This document shows, piece after piece, positions 26,701 to 36,081 of a stretch of DNA of 64,000 nucleotides. Origin of the DNA: Trichuris trichiura (Eukaryota > Nematoda > Enoplea > Trichinellida > Trichuridae); the NCBI GenBank assembly GCA_037903355.1, contig JBAJFE010000030.1:87182-151181 (forward strand), in the 5' to 3' direction. The notes under the pieces are model-generated. The model was given only the letters and a program-made list of their open reading frames with translations. It made no database searches and was not told the origin of the DNA. How positions within the stretch are numbered: the stretch's first letter is position 1; the number at the start of each line of letters is the position of its first letter. A program made the translations under genes and the position numbers.

Positions 26701-29700
26701 TGGTGTTGTCTTTTTCGAGAGAACTGTTACCGCTAGTTCATACCCGAAGGTAGTAAAGGATAAAGTGATGCCCTAAAAGAAAGCGGTGGACCTTGTGTTC
26801 ATGCAGGCTGCAGTATGAATTCATTTAGTAACCTCTGTGTGAAATTGTGTTAAAGAAAATGTTCCCCATTTGTAGATTGGGAAGAGGGGAACTATCAAAT
26901 GGCCACTGAACAGTTCTGAATCTTTTCCCGTAGGCTTTCGTTTATGGGATGTTATCAAGGGTCGCGCGTTTGACAAGAAAATTAATTCCGCAGAAACTCT
27001 CAAAACGGCAATTGAATCAACATTCGATTAATAACATATGATCCGTGTGGATTTACGGAAGCGAGTAGATCAGCCAGAGACGAAAAGGCTAGAAAAGTGT
27101 ACCGCAGTCAGCGACGTGCAAATGGAATTGCGTTAGCCTATATTTTTTTCTATTACTTGTTAATTTTGCTCCTTTTCAACTTCTTTAGAAGGAACAAAAA
27201 TGTGCGGAGCCCATTCTCAAAGAAAAAATACAGTGACCTCTGCTCGTCCTGTATAAACGATACACAGAGTAACGCTGTTGCATTGGTATGTATGAGTTAA
27301 AGCAACCAATAGTTCAGACGGAGCTTCCAGGAAGGAGAACTCGTTGTTAAGGATAGGCTGAATTTGGGGCGTTCTGTAGTAACTCAAGCAGACAATTTTA
27401 TACGCTGTGTTTGAAGAACACTCAGCAGTGACGAAGTGTGAACTTTCGAAAGAACTTTCTGCATGCCAGTCCATCGTAAATTGTGATGGAAATTACATTA
27501 GTATAAAAGTGAAAAGATATGCTGTTTCTGCAGTGCACATTTGCGCTGATGAATGATGTCATAGTTTTTCTGCTTTTCGCAGCTTAGACGGAAAAGGTAC
27601 GCAATCTGCAGCAAGCTACTGTGATTGATAAAAACCGGATTCTGCACTACAGCCAGAAAAGCAGAATGCAGTAGATAGTCCCAAGTCAAGGTACGCAGAT
27701 TCAACTGAACCCAACATCCATGGAAAAACTGTTCTGCCCTGCGTGCAGAAGTTCAGAAAATTCACCGTGTCGCGGGTTGCAGCAAACTTTCAGAATATCA
27801 CTCAACACTACTATTGCGTGTAACTTAGGAAACTTGCACAAGCTTTGCGACGTAAGATGCAGAAGTTTGCATCAGAAGAATGTGACGTTCTCCTATTGTA
27901 AGATAACGTGTGACGTAGCAAGATGAGGCCCCATTCGTCAGAGGAGTTGGAGAAAGTACCAAACACAACGTACTCCCAGATTACTGCGTCTTCCAGCCAA
28001 TTCAGCATCAGTTTGCTGGTCGACACTTCTTCAGAACTGAGCGTGACTAAAAATGGATGGTCGATTTTTTTGAGAAAAACGCGCCTGCATCTGTTGCCAT
28101 AGCATCAGCATAGTGCCAGGTAGTTGAGATAAGGTTTTTTTAATTCAACGAAAGCTATACTGAATGAATAATGTTCTTGAAGATGTGATGCTTTGGTACG
28201 GAACCATAAGTTTTCATAGTGATATGGCTTTATTACGGACGGGTCACGATAGGCCCAAAAGCTCCGGAAAAGTAAAGTTTATTTTACATATCAACGGGAC
28301 AGATTCTCCGTAATAAAGCCATATCAATAATGTTCTTTCATTTTATTTTTTGGAACTTATATCAGGTTTTGCTAAAAAAGCGACAAAAGCATTGCTCCTA
28401 CCTAAAAGATTCACTTTCCCAAACTTGACAGGCTCAAAAGCCTTGAACGTGCATATTCACGTCTGGTTTTACCAAGTCTAAAGCTCAACTAATTAATTCC
28501 AGAAGTTGAGGGTTATTGTGCGCATATTCAGTATGCTCGCTCTTATAAATGAACTGCTAAATCATTTGGTAGTTAGATTTCCTCTTAAAATTACGGCGTT
28601 ACTAAGTAAACTAATGGGTATTCAAGTGCTTCTAAAAGCACAAAAGCTCTAGCAATATGCTACAAAGGCGCTTTTAAAATGAAGCACTAATCCAAGCATA
28701 CTCTTTCAATTTAGTTATTAGTAATAAACGTGCTTTAATTGCTTTGAAAACGTAATTCCTCCTAACGGGTGTGTGTAATAGCATAATTTGTACGGAAACT
28801 CCCCGTTCGAAAAACGTTTAAATATTGCTTTTTTTCCTTTAAAACGACCCAAGTTCCCGTGGTTTAAAGCACTATTCCCACATAAAGGGCGTGCCAGCAA
28901 TCTCTGCCATCTACTTGCGCTGAAGACGGGGGCAGGCGATCCCCGAAAGCTTCGCGATTAAACGTTTTTCGAACGGGGAGTTTCCGTACAAATTATGCTA
29001 AACGTGCTTTAACTTTTAACGCAAGAATGAAAACGAATTTCACGCAAAATTGATGTTCCCAGGCAAAAATTATGGTGAAACAACCAGGTTACTACGACTA
29101 GGTAGCGAATGTCATATTGACAATGACTGTTTGGCATATACAAATCTACTGAAGCAGTATTTTCCGAACACTTTAAAGGAAATTCGACTTTTCTAAAATG
29201 TCTGTTGCATTTCTAGGATTATAAAAGTAAGTCTAAGCAATTCAACAATGGTCTCAGTAGTCAGCTTGACTTCAGGTTTGGAATAAGTTGATCATAACCA
29301 AAAAACGTATGAGCTTAGAAAATGCTGTATTGGGTACTACACTTTTCAGCTTTCCAGGAAACTATACTTCCTTTATCTAAGGGACTGGTCCTAAAGTTCA
29401 TATGGGGTGAACTGTGCAAAACTATAAGTAAAAACCAATGAGTGAAGCACTATATAAATGGAGGAAAAATCCTAAATCAATTCATACCAGATTTTGTCAA
29501 GAGTTTCTTCTTCATCCACCTTACCAGATTTTCTGATATGTACATCAGTGGCCATTAACTTCTCCGAATCATGGGCTGCCTGGTAACAAGTAATGATTCG
29601 TGTTGGAATGCCGATGCAGCGACATACTGAGGAAATAATGTAGCAATAAACGAATCCTGTTTAATACGTACTTGTAGTCATAACTCCAGCGAACACCCAA

Positions 29701-32700
29701 CAGTGGCCGTAACTGATTTGCCTTCCCGTTTTGGCGAATTGCTGTAATATTTTCGTGCTCCCTGTCCATTCGGTCGGCGATGTTCCAGTAAAATAATTTG
29801 CTGCCCAACTGCCCTCTAGTACACTATATCCTTCTGATGACTGGATCTGTAATGCAAAATAGCGATTACAACACAGCAGTTCGAACACAAAACTTCTAGG
29901 GTAAGGTTCATTCTTTCCATGTGGCGCGGCTAATTAAGTTTTGTTAAACGAAGGAAACCGCTTCCACTTCCAGGTCAGATTCTTCAGTCACAAGAAGGGT
30001 GTTTCAATGTTAAGCTCCCCTACTACCTATATTAGCTGCGATTTTCATGAAACGACTTGATGAGGTAGCCTTCACCATTGGCGACATGCGTGACAGCTCG
30101 TTTCTGTATACAAGATGTCGGTATCTGCGGTAGAGAGAAGGCTGAGAACACACCCTGGCCGCCGTATCGGTCATCTCAGTATTCGCGGTTGAAAACCTGC
30201 CCAAAATATAAAAGAAACTTTCTATAGGTAAACGAGTCATGATTTGCACTGTAGGGCATTTTCAATAATAGGAACGAATCATGCACTATACTGCCATGTT
30301 CCGCATGAGACACGTGAATCATTCCTTTGTTCAGTTTATTTATGCTGGCCACACTATACTCGTATATCTACTGATCACTTACTAACTGCTTCGGTTATTG
30401 GATCGACTGTCTTAATACCACAGATTTCGTATTGAAGTAACCCATGTTTTATCTAATAAAGACTTTAAACAGAAATAGGAGTGACAGTTATATGTATCTG
30501 TTTATTAATTTTGATAATGAAAAGTGGGAGTACTTGACGAGCAAAGGCTCAAGAAGCGCTTATCAATGGAAGTGAAGGCCTTGATCAGGCTCCCCGAATG
30601 TTGAAGAAATTTCATAGTTTACGTACTCTGCCTTCAACATACAGGGCTAGCAAAAAAGGCCTACATCAATGTTTCTCAAGGTCAGGGTCGCCTGGGTCCC
30701 CCTGTGAACGTTTCCGAGCGTTTGGCCTCCCCCCAATTCTGATTAGTCGATTTCGAGCGCGCTGATTGGCTGGATGGGAGGACGGAGGGCAGCCGGGACG
30801 TCATAATGTAGGCGCTGCACACAAAGTTCTGTGGGGAAACGTTTCCCAGATAGTGTGTCGAACATTTACTTTCTCACTTCTGAGCTGGCTGCACCTCGTG
30901 GTCCTCCCTTCCAGCCAATCAGTGCGGGGCGCAACAGCATGCAGCTTTCTCTTGGGCAGAAAGGCACAATATCTGACTCGCAGACCATACATTCGTATGC
31001 ACTTCAACACGATCGCCCAGGTGGGGCACATGCCCCACCGTGAGAATCTCGGGTCTACATCATTCACTTCAGTTCGATTCGTCAGGTGTGCATTAGATCC
31101 TCACCTTGGGAAGTTGATAATGTCATAGCTTTTATTGCGGGATGTTTATGATTGAAGATCGAACTTCTTTGGCGGCAGGGATTGAGTTTCATTATGTTGT
31201 TTACCGCTTTTCCTGTTCTTTCGTCGGTTCGAAGTACAAGTAATAAACGGTTTTAATCGTACACGAATGAGTAAATGGAGCTTTCGGCGCTGACCTTGTC
31301 CTGTCATTAGCTTGAGGCCCTTTACATTACGCTGACGACGGGAAAACGTCAGAGCCGAAAGCTCTGTTTACTCACTCATGTAAGATTAAAACCGTTTATG
31401 ATTTTTACTCCGCACTTATGAAACAACAAGAAAAACCGTAACTAACTTCATAGAAGATGTCATTGTAGTTGTTCTGTTTCACTGTTTGAGCACAGGGTCA
31501 TTTATTACTGCCATCAGTTATTATTGCTTACCTCATGTTGTATTTACTTGTAAATTGGGTTTTTTTATGGGCAGAAAGGAATACGTAAAAGCACAGTACA
31601 GCCGAACCGCTCGTATCCGGACAGTTTGAAACCAGGGGTCGCGCAGATGCGCGGGGTTTCCGGATAGGGCTCTAATGTATGGTGCAATTGGAATGCAGGT
31701 TCAATCCACGTGAATTTAAGTCGCTGTTGTTCACTGACACCTGTGGACGTGGTGGGCTTAGGTTGCGTAAGCTCAAAGTAGCACCTAAGCTGTGGTTGAC
31801 CTCAACAGATTGCGACCAACAGAAATTAATTTTGTAAAGAGTTGCAGGTAGCGTGCTCGGAAGTGACTGGAAGACAAGCTGTTCTGGTTGTTCCTGTCAG
31901 TGACAAAATGCTTTTGGTGCATCAAACTCATTTTTGGCATACGCTTAGGAAGTTTAACGTTCCAAGTATCGTTTAGTTCTAGACAAGATAGCAAACGCTC
32001 GAGAAGTCCTACTCATCCTCCAGAGACAAAAGCAATGAACTATAGTACGTGGGTGACCTAAGAATGGTAAAGTACTAGCAGACAACAGAAATCGTCCCAA
32101 ACGATGGTTCGTCTTGTCAGTGGGCCATAGCTTCAAAGAAGAATAGCACTTCAAATTTAGCCCGGTGCGCGCCATATTTGAATGAAAAATGATTAGAAAA
32201 AAGAAAAGAGCGTATAGTAATAGGCGGTGATGAAATAGCCTCCTGAGCTTTACTGCGTATGGTCAATCTATGGACACCTTCAGATATGATGGGCCCAGAT
32301 ACGAGAGGTTTTACTGTACGTACTGCGACGAAACGTGCGGCGTTCTGAAAACTCCACATTTTTGTGTGCTGAGAAACAAGCATTTACCATCCTCTTTTTC
32401 AACGAGAGCACGCCGTTTCTAAAATTTTTTATGTGATAAGATTACACTCTGTTACCAAAACAATCCGTCCCTCGATTAATGAACAGCGAGAAATATGTTA
32501 CCATATCAGACAACGCACGGACGACAAAAATGGGATTTGAGCGAAGTGGAAACGGCAGAGCGCTTCTGTTGAGTACAGAAATGCAAGCTTCTAGAATGCC
32601 TTCTTCGAACTGGAAACGGCGAAAATGGATGGTCAGTAATTAATGAAGATGAGCAATGTACTTGACCAAAAGACCAGAAACATGGGATTGGACAGTTAGA

Positions 32701-33421
32701 GCTGCCACGCCATATCTTTCCGACATCGTTCAAGACGTATTCCTCAACATCTTCAGATTCCATAAACACGACATCATCTGAAGTCAAACTCATGACATAA
32801 AGCGGCTTGCATACTGCAATAGCGATATACCTTTATTCCAAGGGTTGAACAATATGTAGATATCACTTATCAAAGAAGTTGATTTCAAGTGCTCATTTGT
32901 GGGGTAGGCTTTCAAAGATGTCACCACCTTAAGATTCCAGCAACCAACAATGCAATTTGGGGAAACACATATTTTCAAGAGCAGCTGAGTGCCAGTCAGT
33001 TTTTTAACTGTAGCATACCAGGATTGAACTTCTTCGCTTTCAATCCCTTCTTGTAAAGGGACGGACATGACCACGCGAGTCGAATTTGCGATTGTGGGAT
33101 GATTTCCTTGATTGCATAAGAAATACAATGTTAAAGCACATACATACAACGTATATCACAAATACCAATTTCGAATACAAGCTTCAGCTCGTCTACATCT
33201 GCGTCTGCATCACGGTAGAAAGATAATAGTATTTCAAAAGGTTGACCGCGCCTTATGACCAAATTCTTATCATTTTCTCGATAAACAGCGTTAAAATCCG
33301 CAGTGTGATGGGCGGCAGCATTTCTTACAATGAACAGATCCGCAAGTTCAAGTTCCAGTGGGGACTTTTTCGTGGGCGGCTCAACTGGTTCCGGGAAAAC
33401 GATGCGATCTAAATAACTCAT
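9420..33421 (-). CDS. Transglutaminase, 13-exon gene (protein-glutamine gamma-glutamyltransferase)
   Basis: Calcium-dependent protein cross-linking enzyme that forms glutamyl-lysine isopeptide bonds; invertebrate members act in haemolymph clotting, cuticle or matrix cross-linking. Exons in transcript order: 33421-33166, 33106-32831, 32777-32667, 30248-30076, 29846-29672, 29626-29488, 25577-25474, 20274-20112, 19234-19134, 10373-10121, 9946-9811, 9750-9614, 9564-9420. All junctions are GT-AG, phases match throughout, and the total is 2169 nt or about 722 residues, normal for the family. Seen: an N-terminal beta-sandwich, a core with [10 protein letters not shown] (Cys about 321), YHVWNECW (His about 380) and VVDATPQE (Asp about 403), then two C-terminal barrels. 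The 59 and 23 residue spacings match known transglutaminases. An in-frame TAG 12 nt upstream supports this ATG if the first exon is contiguous there. No signal peptide is evident. Untranslated exons could lie further upstream. The long introns are filled with transposons, yet the frame is intact, so the gene is probably functional. Confidence 0.93.
9614..9750 (-). CDS. Transglutaminase exon 12, last barrel
   Basis: Encodes [20 protein letters not shown] and [15 protein letters not shown], matching the (Q)PL.VG....V.F.NPLP..L..C.F..EG.G block of the final domain. Confidence 0.93.
9811..9946 (-). CDS. Transglutaminase exon 11
   Basis: Encodes [24 protein letters not shown] and [11 protein letters not shown]. 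These resemble the family blocks Y...L......I.V.A.V.ET.Q and L..P.I.I. Acceptor GTCCTCAG, donor GTAAGC. Confidence 0.9.
10121..10373 (-). CDS. Transglutaminase exon 10, first C-terminal barrel
   Basis: Encodes [34 protein letters not shown], the family pattern V.F......V..G.DF.L.I.L.N.S...R.V. It follows an intron of about 8.8 kb. The GTGAAT donor is required for phase 2 into the next exon. Confidence 0.9.
11631..11947. repeat. (TA)n tracts interrupted by Tigger termini
   Basis: Three TA-repeat runs (about 11631-11667, 11692-11725 and 11926-11947) are separated by Tigger terminal sequence CGCGGATAACGAGGGCCGCC (11669-11688 and again 11904-11923) and a Tigger fragment. Tigger elements integrate at TA, so a (TA)n tract is an ideal target. 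Confidence 0.8.
11733..11925 (+). mobile_element. Tigger-family fragment (3' end)
   Basis: Begins inside the transposase coding region ([10 protein letters not shown] equivalent, shared with the minus-strand copy next to it). It then joins abruptly to the 3' terminal region and ends in the terminal inverted repeat. An internal deletion has removed the DDE domain. Confidence 0.75.
11948..12862 (-). mobile_element. Tigger-family deletion derivative with transposase N-terminus
   Basis: Right terminus CCGCGGATAACGAAGGCCCG near 12838-12857. Contains the N-terminal half of a pogo/Tigger transposase (ATG at 12512), then the same deletion junction and (TA)n as the adjacent inverted fragment. Confidence 0.8.
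11960..12512 (-). pseudogene. Tigger transposase, N-terminal DNA-binding half
   Basis: Starts [20 protein letters not shown]. About 170 codons stay open. First is a psq-type helix-turn-helix ([24 protein letters not shown]), then a CENP-B/Tc5-type domain ([40 protein letters not shown]). The DDE integrase domain is absent because of an internal deletion. Cut-and-paste transposases of this class bind the terminal repeats through these domains. An N-terminal-only product could act as a repressor, but nothing here shows expression. Confidence 0.85.
12877..14064 (-). mobile_element. Tigger-family deletion derivative, C-terminal part
   Basis: Terminal repeats at about 12877-12910 and 14035-14062. 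The interior keeps only the C-terminal tail of the transposase (minus strand, about 13990 to 13350) and 3' sequence. It abuts the neighbouring Tigger copy almost directly. It is paralogous to 46258-47602 and supplies the empty site for the foldback insertion found there. Confidence 0.8.
13690..13990 (-). pseudogene. Tigger transposase C-terminal tail
   Basis: The reading frame [19 protein letters not shown], then [19 protein letters not shown] and [11 protein letters not shown]. The same tail, more complete, is on the plus strand at 46392-46748. Acidic, helix-rich tails like this follow the DDE domain in Tigger proteins. No catalytic residues remain. Confidence 0.75.
15180..15460. mobile_element. 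Fragment of a second Tigger-like family
   Basis: Contains CTCGCGTTATACGAAATTTG and CCTCCTATAACGCGAGATTC. This is the same terminal sequence as the copies at 63170-63240 and 63420-64000 and the short piece at 14075-14160. Non-coding here. Confidence 0.6.
16813..17421. mobile_element. hAT-type element
   Basis: Termini CAGTGGTTCCCAAACTTT and AAAGTGA...CACTG-type ends (right end CTTTGGGAATCACTG). The flanking 8-bp duplication is nearly perfect: TTTTAAAT at 16805-16812 and TTTTAAAA at 17422-17429. No transposase was recognised. A second, motif-rich segment lies inside at about 17043-17262. Confidence 0.8.
17043..17262. repeat. Array of degenerate AAATCCTGA motifs, inverted halves
   Basis: Repeated short units (CCGAAATG, CAAAATCC, GAAATCCTGAGTGG, AATCCTGA) run along the left half. 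The reverse complement (GGATTTTGAG, CAGGATTTCGG) occurs in the right half. It is probably a separate small inverted-repeat element nested in the hAT copy. Confidence 0.55.
18092..18670 (+). mobile_element. Penelope-like element 3' relic
   Basis: The translated piece [19 protein letters not shown] (18326-18385) matches the end of Penelope-type GIY-YIG endonucleases (R..EA.YIR...PSLNRD.G). It is followed about 210 bp later by a CTGAAGAC (18593-18600)...CTGAAGGCTA motif, as at the ends of the two copies at 20.4-22.7 kb. Frames are broken. Confidence 0.65.
19134..19234 (-). CDS. Transglutaminase exon 9
   Basis: Encodes [11 protein letters not shown], then [13 protein letters not shown], matching the VG..ISTK..G.....D.T..YKYPEG end of the core. 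Acceptor CGTGCAG, donor GTAAGT. Confidence 0.9.
20112..20274 (-). CDS. Transglutaminase exon 8
   Basis: Encodes [13 protein letters not shown], then [17 protein letters not shown]. This matches the GPASV.AIKEG and F.FAEVN.D...W blocks after the catalytic core. Donor GTACGT, phase 2. Confidence 0.93.
20400..21480 (-). mobile_element. Penelope-like element copy, left arm of a large inverted repeat
   Basis: Minus-strand translation gives the RT thumb and linker of Penelope-like elements: [14 protein letters not shown] (about 21375), [18 protein letters not shown], then [15 protein letters not shown], and in another frame [17 protein letters not shown] at the start of the GIY-YIG domain (YIGETGR equivalent lost). 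It is frameshifted and inactive. The 3' end carries a degenerate CTGA..GAC-type motif. It pairs with 21555-22720. Confidence 0.75.
21555..22720 (+). mobile_element. Penelope-like element copy, right arm of the inverted repeat
   Basis: Same sequence as the left arm in opposite orientation, head to head: [37 protein letters not shown]. It is interrupted by the 39-bp-arm palindrome at 22433-22575. It ends in CGCTGAAGACTGG-like sequence at about 22660-22710. Confidence 0.75.
22433..22575. mobile_element. Foldback element, 39-bp perfect arms
   Basis: Arms 22438-22476 and 22497-22535 are exact reverse complements with a 20-bp spacer. A 40-bp asymmetric tail containing CACACCCGTTAGGAG follows. It is flanked by TGCTGCAC (22425-22432 and 22576-22583), extendable to 11 bp with one mismatch. 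The left Penelope arm keeps the uninterrupted target at about 20556-20570. No ribozyme-like core remains in this copy. Confidence 0.85.
24355..24628. repeat. Compound inverted repeat
   Basis: The segment 24355-24405 (ending GCAAAACTATTCTGGTTTG) is inverted at about 24521-24570. The TTCTGGTTTGCTGCTGCT segment at 24590-24626 is inverted again against 24503-24530. The result is overlapping hairpins around CAAACCAGAATAGTTTTGC. No terminal duplication found; origin unknown. Confidence 0.7.
25474..25577 (-). CDS. Transglutaminase exon 7, catalytic His and Asp
   Basis: Encodes [14 protein letters not shown] and [12 protein letters not shown], carrying the catalytic histidine and aspartate. The donor could be GTAAAT (used here) or GTGGTA 3 nt earlier; both keep the frame. 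Confidence 0.92.
28179..28325 (-). mobile_element. Foldback element, 12-bp TSD
   Basis: Arms 28221-28239 and 28307-28325 are perfect (19 bp, GATATGGCTTTATTACGGA). A left-hand tail of 42 bp matches, on the minus strand, the tail of the 47-kb element (ATGAAAA...GGT.CCGTAC..A...TCACA). It is flanked by AATAATGTTCTT at 28167-28178 and 28326-28337. The ribozyme-like core is degenerate (GGACGGGTCAC...GGCCCAAAAGC). Confidence 0.88.
28739..28998 (-). mobile_element. Foldback element, 13-14-bp TSD, with hammerhead-like core
   Basis: Arms 28780-28820 and 28959-28999 are 41-bp reverse complements. The tail 28739-28779 is homologous to the tail of the 22.4-kb element (CCTAACGGGTGTGTG). The duplication AAACGTGCTTTAA flanks it at 28726-28738 and 29000-29012. 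The spacer has one core: CTGAAGAC 28920-28927, a 4-bp GGGG/CCCC stem and GAAA 28945-28948. Confidence 0.88.
29488..29626 (-). CDS. Transglutaminase exon 6
   Basis: Encodes [21 protein letters not shown], equivalent to the conserved C R.LGIP(A/T)R....F.SAHD block, then [12 protein letters not shown]. Acceptor TTCCTCAG, donor GTATGA, phase 2 out. Confidence 0.93.
29672..29846 (-). CDS. Transglutaminase exon 5, catalytic cysteine
   Basis: Encodes [15 protein letters not shown] and [15 protein letters not shown]. The active-site cysteine codon is at 29702-29700. The usual Gln before the cysteine (YGQCWVF) is His here. Donor GTACGT in phase 1. Confidence 0.94.
30076..30248 (-). CDS. Transglutaminase exon 4
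   Basis: The least conserved exon. The acceptor CTACAG and donor ATG|GTGAAG give a 173-nt exon whose phases join exons 3 and 5 exactly. The start ([14 protein letters not shown]) aligns with the GQFE..IL...SIL region. The end (ELSRMSPM) leads into the SR..SAMINSSD block completed by exon 5. Confidence 0.78.
30667..31052. mobile_element. Probable hAT-type MITE
   Basis: Left end CAATGTTTCTCAAGG and right end GTGAGAATCTCGG are imperfect inverted termini. Flanks GCCTACAT (30659-30666) and GTCTACAT (31053-31060) match at 7 of 8 positions. GC-rich and non-coding, like the hAT copies at 3.8 and 39 kb. Confidence 0.6.
31242..31399 (+). mobile_element. Foldback element with hammerhead-like core
   Basis: Imperfect arms of about 46 bp (31242-31287 and 31354-31399) begin ATAAACGGTTTTAATCGT. 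Both arms contain GCCGAAAGCTC. The right one has CTGACGAC at 31332-31339 and GAAA at 31357-31360. I did not find a target duplication. Confidence 0.75.
32667..32777 (-). CDS. Transglutaminase exon 3
   Basis: Encodes [18 protein letters not shown] and KIWRGSS, matching the family block DDVYL..EEYVLND.G.I..G. The donor is GTCAAG in phase 1. A GT 5 nt downstream would also fit by eye but breaks the phase with exon 4. Confidence 0.9.
32831..33106 (-). CDS. Transglutaminase exon 2
   Basis: Continues the N-terminal domain and ends in ILFNPWNK, the conserved LFNPW motif that precedes the core. Acceptor ATCAAG, donor GTATAT; phase 1 in and out. Confidence 0.9.
33166..33421 (-). CDS. Transglutaminase exon 1 (start codon)
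   Basis: Starts at ATG and encodes the beginning of the N-terminal beta-sandwich. The stretches RNAAAHHT and [19 protein letters not shown] are hallmark transglutaminase N-domain motifs. It ends at a GTATTT donor in phase 1, after the codons for ...FEI. Confidence 0.92.
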
Positions 33422-33429
33422 AAAATCAG

Positions 33430-35700
33430 TCTACTGCAAAGTCACCTCGTTTCAATATAATTCAATAACCATTATGAAATTTATAGCGGCAGGTATCCTA
33501 ACATCTATTCATTCAGCTTTCAGGAAATGAAACTTCCAAAGTCTACTAGCATGTTCTACGCTCAACTACCCACGTGTCAATAATTTCACGTCATTCAGTT
33601 GGCTGTATCGAAGAAAGGGACAAACATCAAAGCTGCTTATATTGTTTTAGAAGTACGTTTAAGGTGCATACGTTCATGCGTGAACGATGATATATCTAGT
33701 ATTAATAAGTGCAAACTGGACCCACTAAAGTATCCACCTTTACCGTGTAGCTAGGCCAGTGATCGTCAAGAGAGTTGTGAGACAGCCACTAAAAGGTAGA
33801 CGTTTCGTCATGGTCAGTTTAGCCCCAACCGGTCCCACAGGGTCAAGGACCAAGAGATAAACCGTACCAGTGATGAATCAGTATTTTGGCTCACCAACTG
33901 ACAATAAAGAGCAAATATGCCTGCGGCTAAGCGGCTGCAGTTAGTCAGCACTTGCAATATTTAGAAGTGCTTGTATTCCAAAAGGCAGAGAAATTATGAG
34001 CTAAACAATCATATTTTTGTGATCTAGGAAACCATAATTTATTATTAGATTGGTCCAATCAACGTGTCTAATTCGGCAGTATGCTAATTCCCATCGCATT
34101 ATTTCTGTATCGTCACGAATTGCAGGTTGTACTGCAGAGTTTATCAGAAATGCAATCAAGACAAGCCAATTGACAATAGCTATTATCATTGCATGGCAAT
34201 GTCCAGTCACGTGTTTCACCAAAGAACCGAAAAAGCTAGAGGGCTTGGTCATAAATGCACTCATTCATCCACCATGCTCTCCAGAACTGCCACCCACCAG
34301 CGACCACCCAGACTAAGATAGAACGACTGTGATTAGAAAACTAGCAAACTCTGATCAGCCCATACATTTCGACTCCCACTATCTAAAATCAGTTTTCACT
34401 AATGCAGAGAATGGCATGGTGTAAAGAGCACTGGACCCGTGTTATGAAGAGTTCCTGAACGACTAGATTAAGCATGTTGAAAGGACTCTCAGTCAGAATA
34501 GTTATTGTAAATCAATGATGGGCACAGGAGTGATAAATGCAAAATGGGGATTGGAGGGCAGTGAGGGAAATGAAGATGCGCCATGTGGGAAATATCGCAG
34601 CAGGAAGTTATGGGGAAAGGTTCCCCCAGTGGAGACTTTTGCGAGGGTGCTCACCGAGCTATTCACTAGCAACCGGATAGGCACACCGATTCATTAGCTC
34701 CCAAGGAAATTGATGGATCATTCTGTCTCAGTATTTCAGAGAATTCCAAGAAATAAAGGATTGCATAAAAGACCGCCTGGAAGTGCTTTCGCGTCAGCTG
34801 CCTACCCAGTTCAAACGAATTATTTGGTAACAGGAACTTTATTTCGTGTACTATGTTTTATCACGGCTTTGCCCTGTTCGGCGGTCTTTATGAAGGGAAG
34901 AATTTTGGTCGCACACGAAATGAATACACGTAGCTTTTTCGACCGGTCATGCCCCGTCGCTAGGTTTTTTCAACGTAACTTTAGTCGGCATTTAAAAATC
35001 ATCCGTGAAAAACGTTCTCGTTCAAGAATTAAATGATTAGACAGTATGACTGTAATTATATATGCGTACGCGCACATACAGGCACAGAAATATTTCTACT
35101 GACAGTGGAACAGAACTGTTCTAAAAAGAACGTAAATAAATGGCCTCAACACTAGTCGTCGAAGCGTTCTTACGTTCAGTAACATAAGGAGCGACACGGG
35201 GAATGGGTTGTCTCAACGGATTACTCAGTTTTTCTTTAACCCAGGCATGAAAAATTGCTAGTTATAAATAGTGGCAGCAAAAAGTTCTGCTAAGTTAACA
35301 CAGAATAACAGAAGCAAACATGCCCCTAAATATTTACGCAAACCAGATCAACAAGTATTATGTTGACAGTGAATCAGAATTGACCGCTCTGTTAGTATTC
35401 ACACGTACTGCTGCGTTCTTCTGCAATTTGTCAGAAATTGGCGTAGTTATCTGCTTTGTCAATCGTCACTTATAAATCTGTAAGGCAATCAATTAGTCGC
35501 TAATGGAAACCTAATATAGGAGCTGGCGACTGCAACTTTTTACACTGAACAAGTTTTTAGCAGCGGATGATAAATTTTTATCAGCGTAATTTGAACTGCA
35601 AGACAATACAGAAACGACGTACCTTTACTTTTCCTTGGAAAACTATTTAAAATGCCAGCATGATAAAGTACAGAATTATTTAACAAATGGCAAATTCAAT
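33430..35700. other. Region with no recognised feature
   Basis: Intergenic DNA upstream of the transglutaminase start. It may hold that gene's promoter and any 5' untranslated exons. No coding similarity or repeat structure was recognised. Confidence 0.4.
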
Positions 35701-35703
35701 ATA

Positions 35704-35888
35704 CAATAAAATCCCCGTAAGTTGACCACCCAACGGACTGGGAAAACTGGTCAACATAGGAGGTGGTCAACATACAGGAAGTGGGTATAAGTTGCTCGGC
35801 TAACGTGCGGACAAATCAACTGGCCAAATTCGGTCAACGTAGGGAGATGGTCACCATATAGGAGTGGTCAACGTCGGGGGTTTTACTG
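35704..35888. mobile_element. Tigger-type MITE, 185 bp
   Basis: Termini CAATAAAATCCCCGTAAGTTGACC and a right end CGTCGGGGGTTTTACTG lie between TA dinucleotides (35702-35703, 35889-35890). The subterminal GTCAAC repeats match the termini of the Tigger at 59627-62843, its likely mobiliser. Confidence 0.85.
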
Positions 35889-36081
35889 TACTAAAAATTA
35901 CGCAGTGGTGACGTGACAATCATGAGGAAGTGTCCTTAAAAATAAATTATTCCTTAAGTTGCGAATGCTATGGAGATTTGCATTGATACTCAGTGTTTTG
36001 CACAGTTCCAAAACCCCCGCGTTTTCCAAACATCAGAGGGTCAAAGAAATGAGTCAGGTTAAGAGAACAGTCGGAGACGTA

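Noticed and set aside
30801..31128. Possible gene in three overlapping frames
   Set aside because: It coincides with a GC-rich hAT-like element with terminal repeats and a near-perfect 8-bp duplication.
34050..34321. Overlapping open frames of 64-88 codons on both strands
   Set aside because: No splice-site support, no protein motif, and both strands are equally open.
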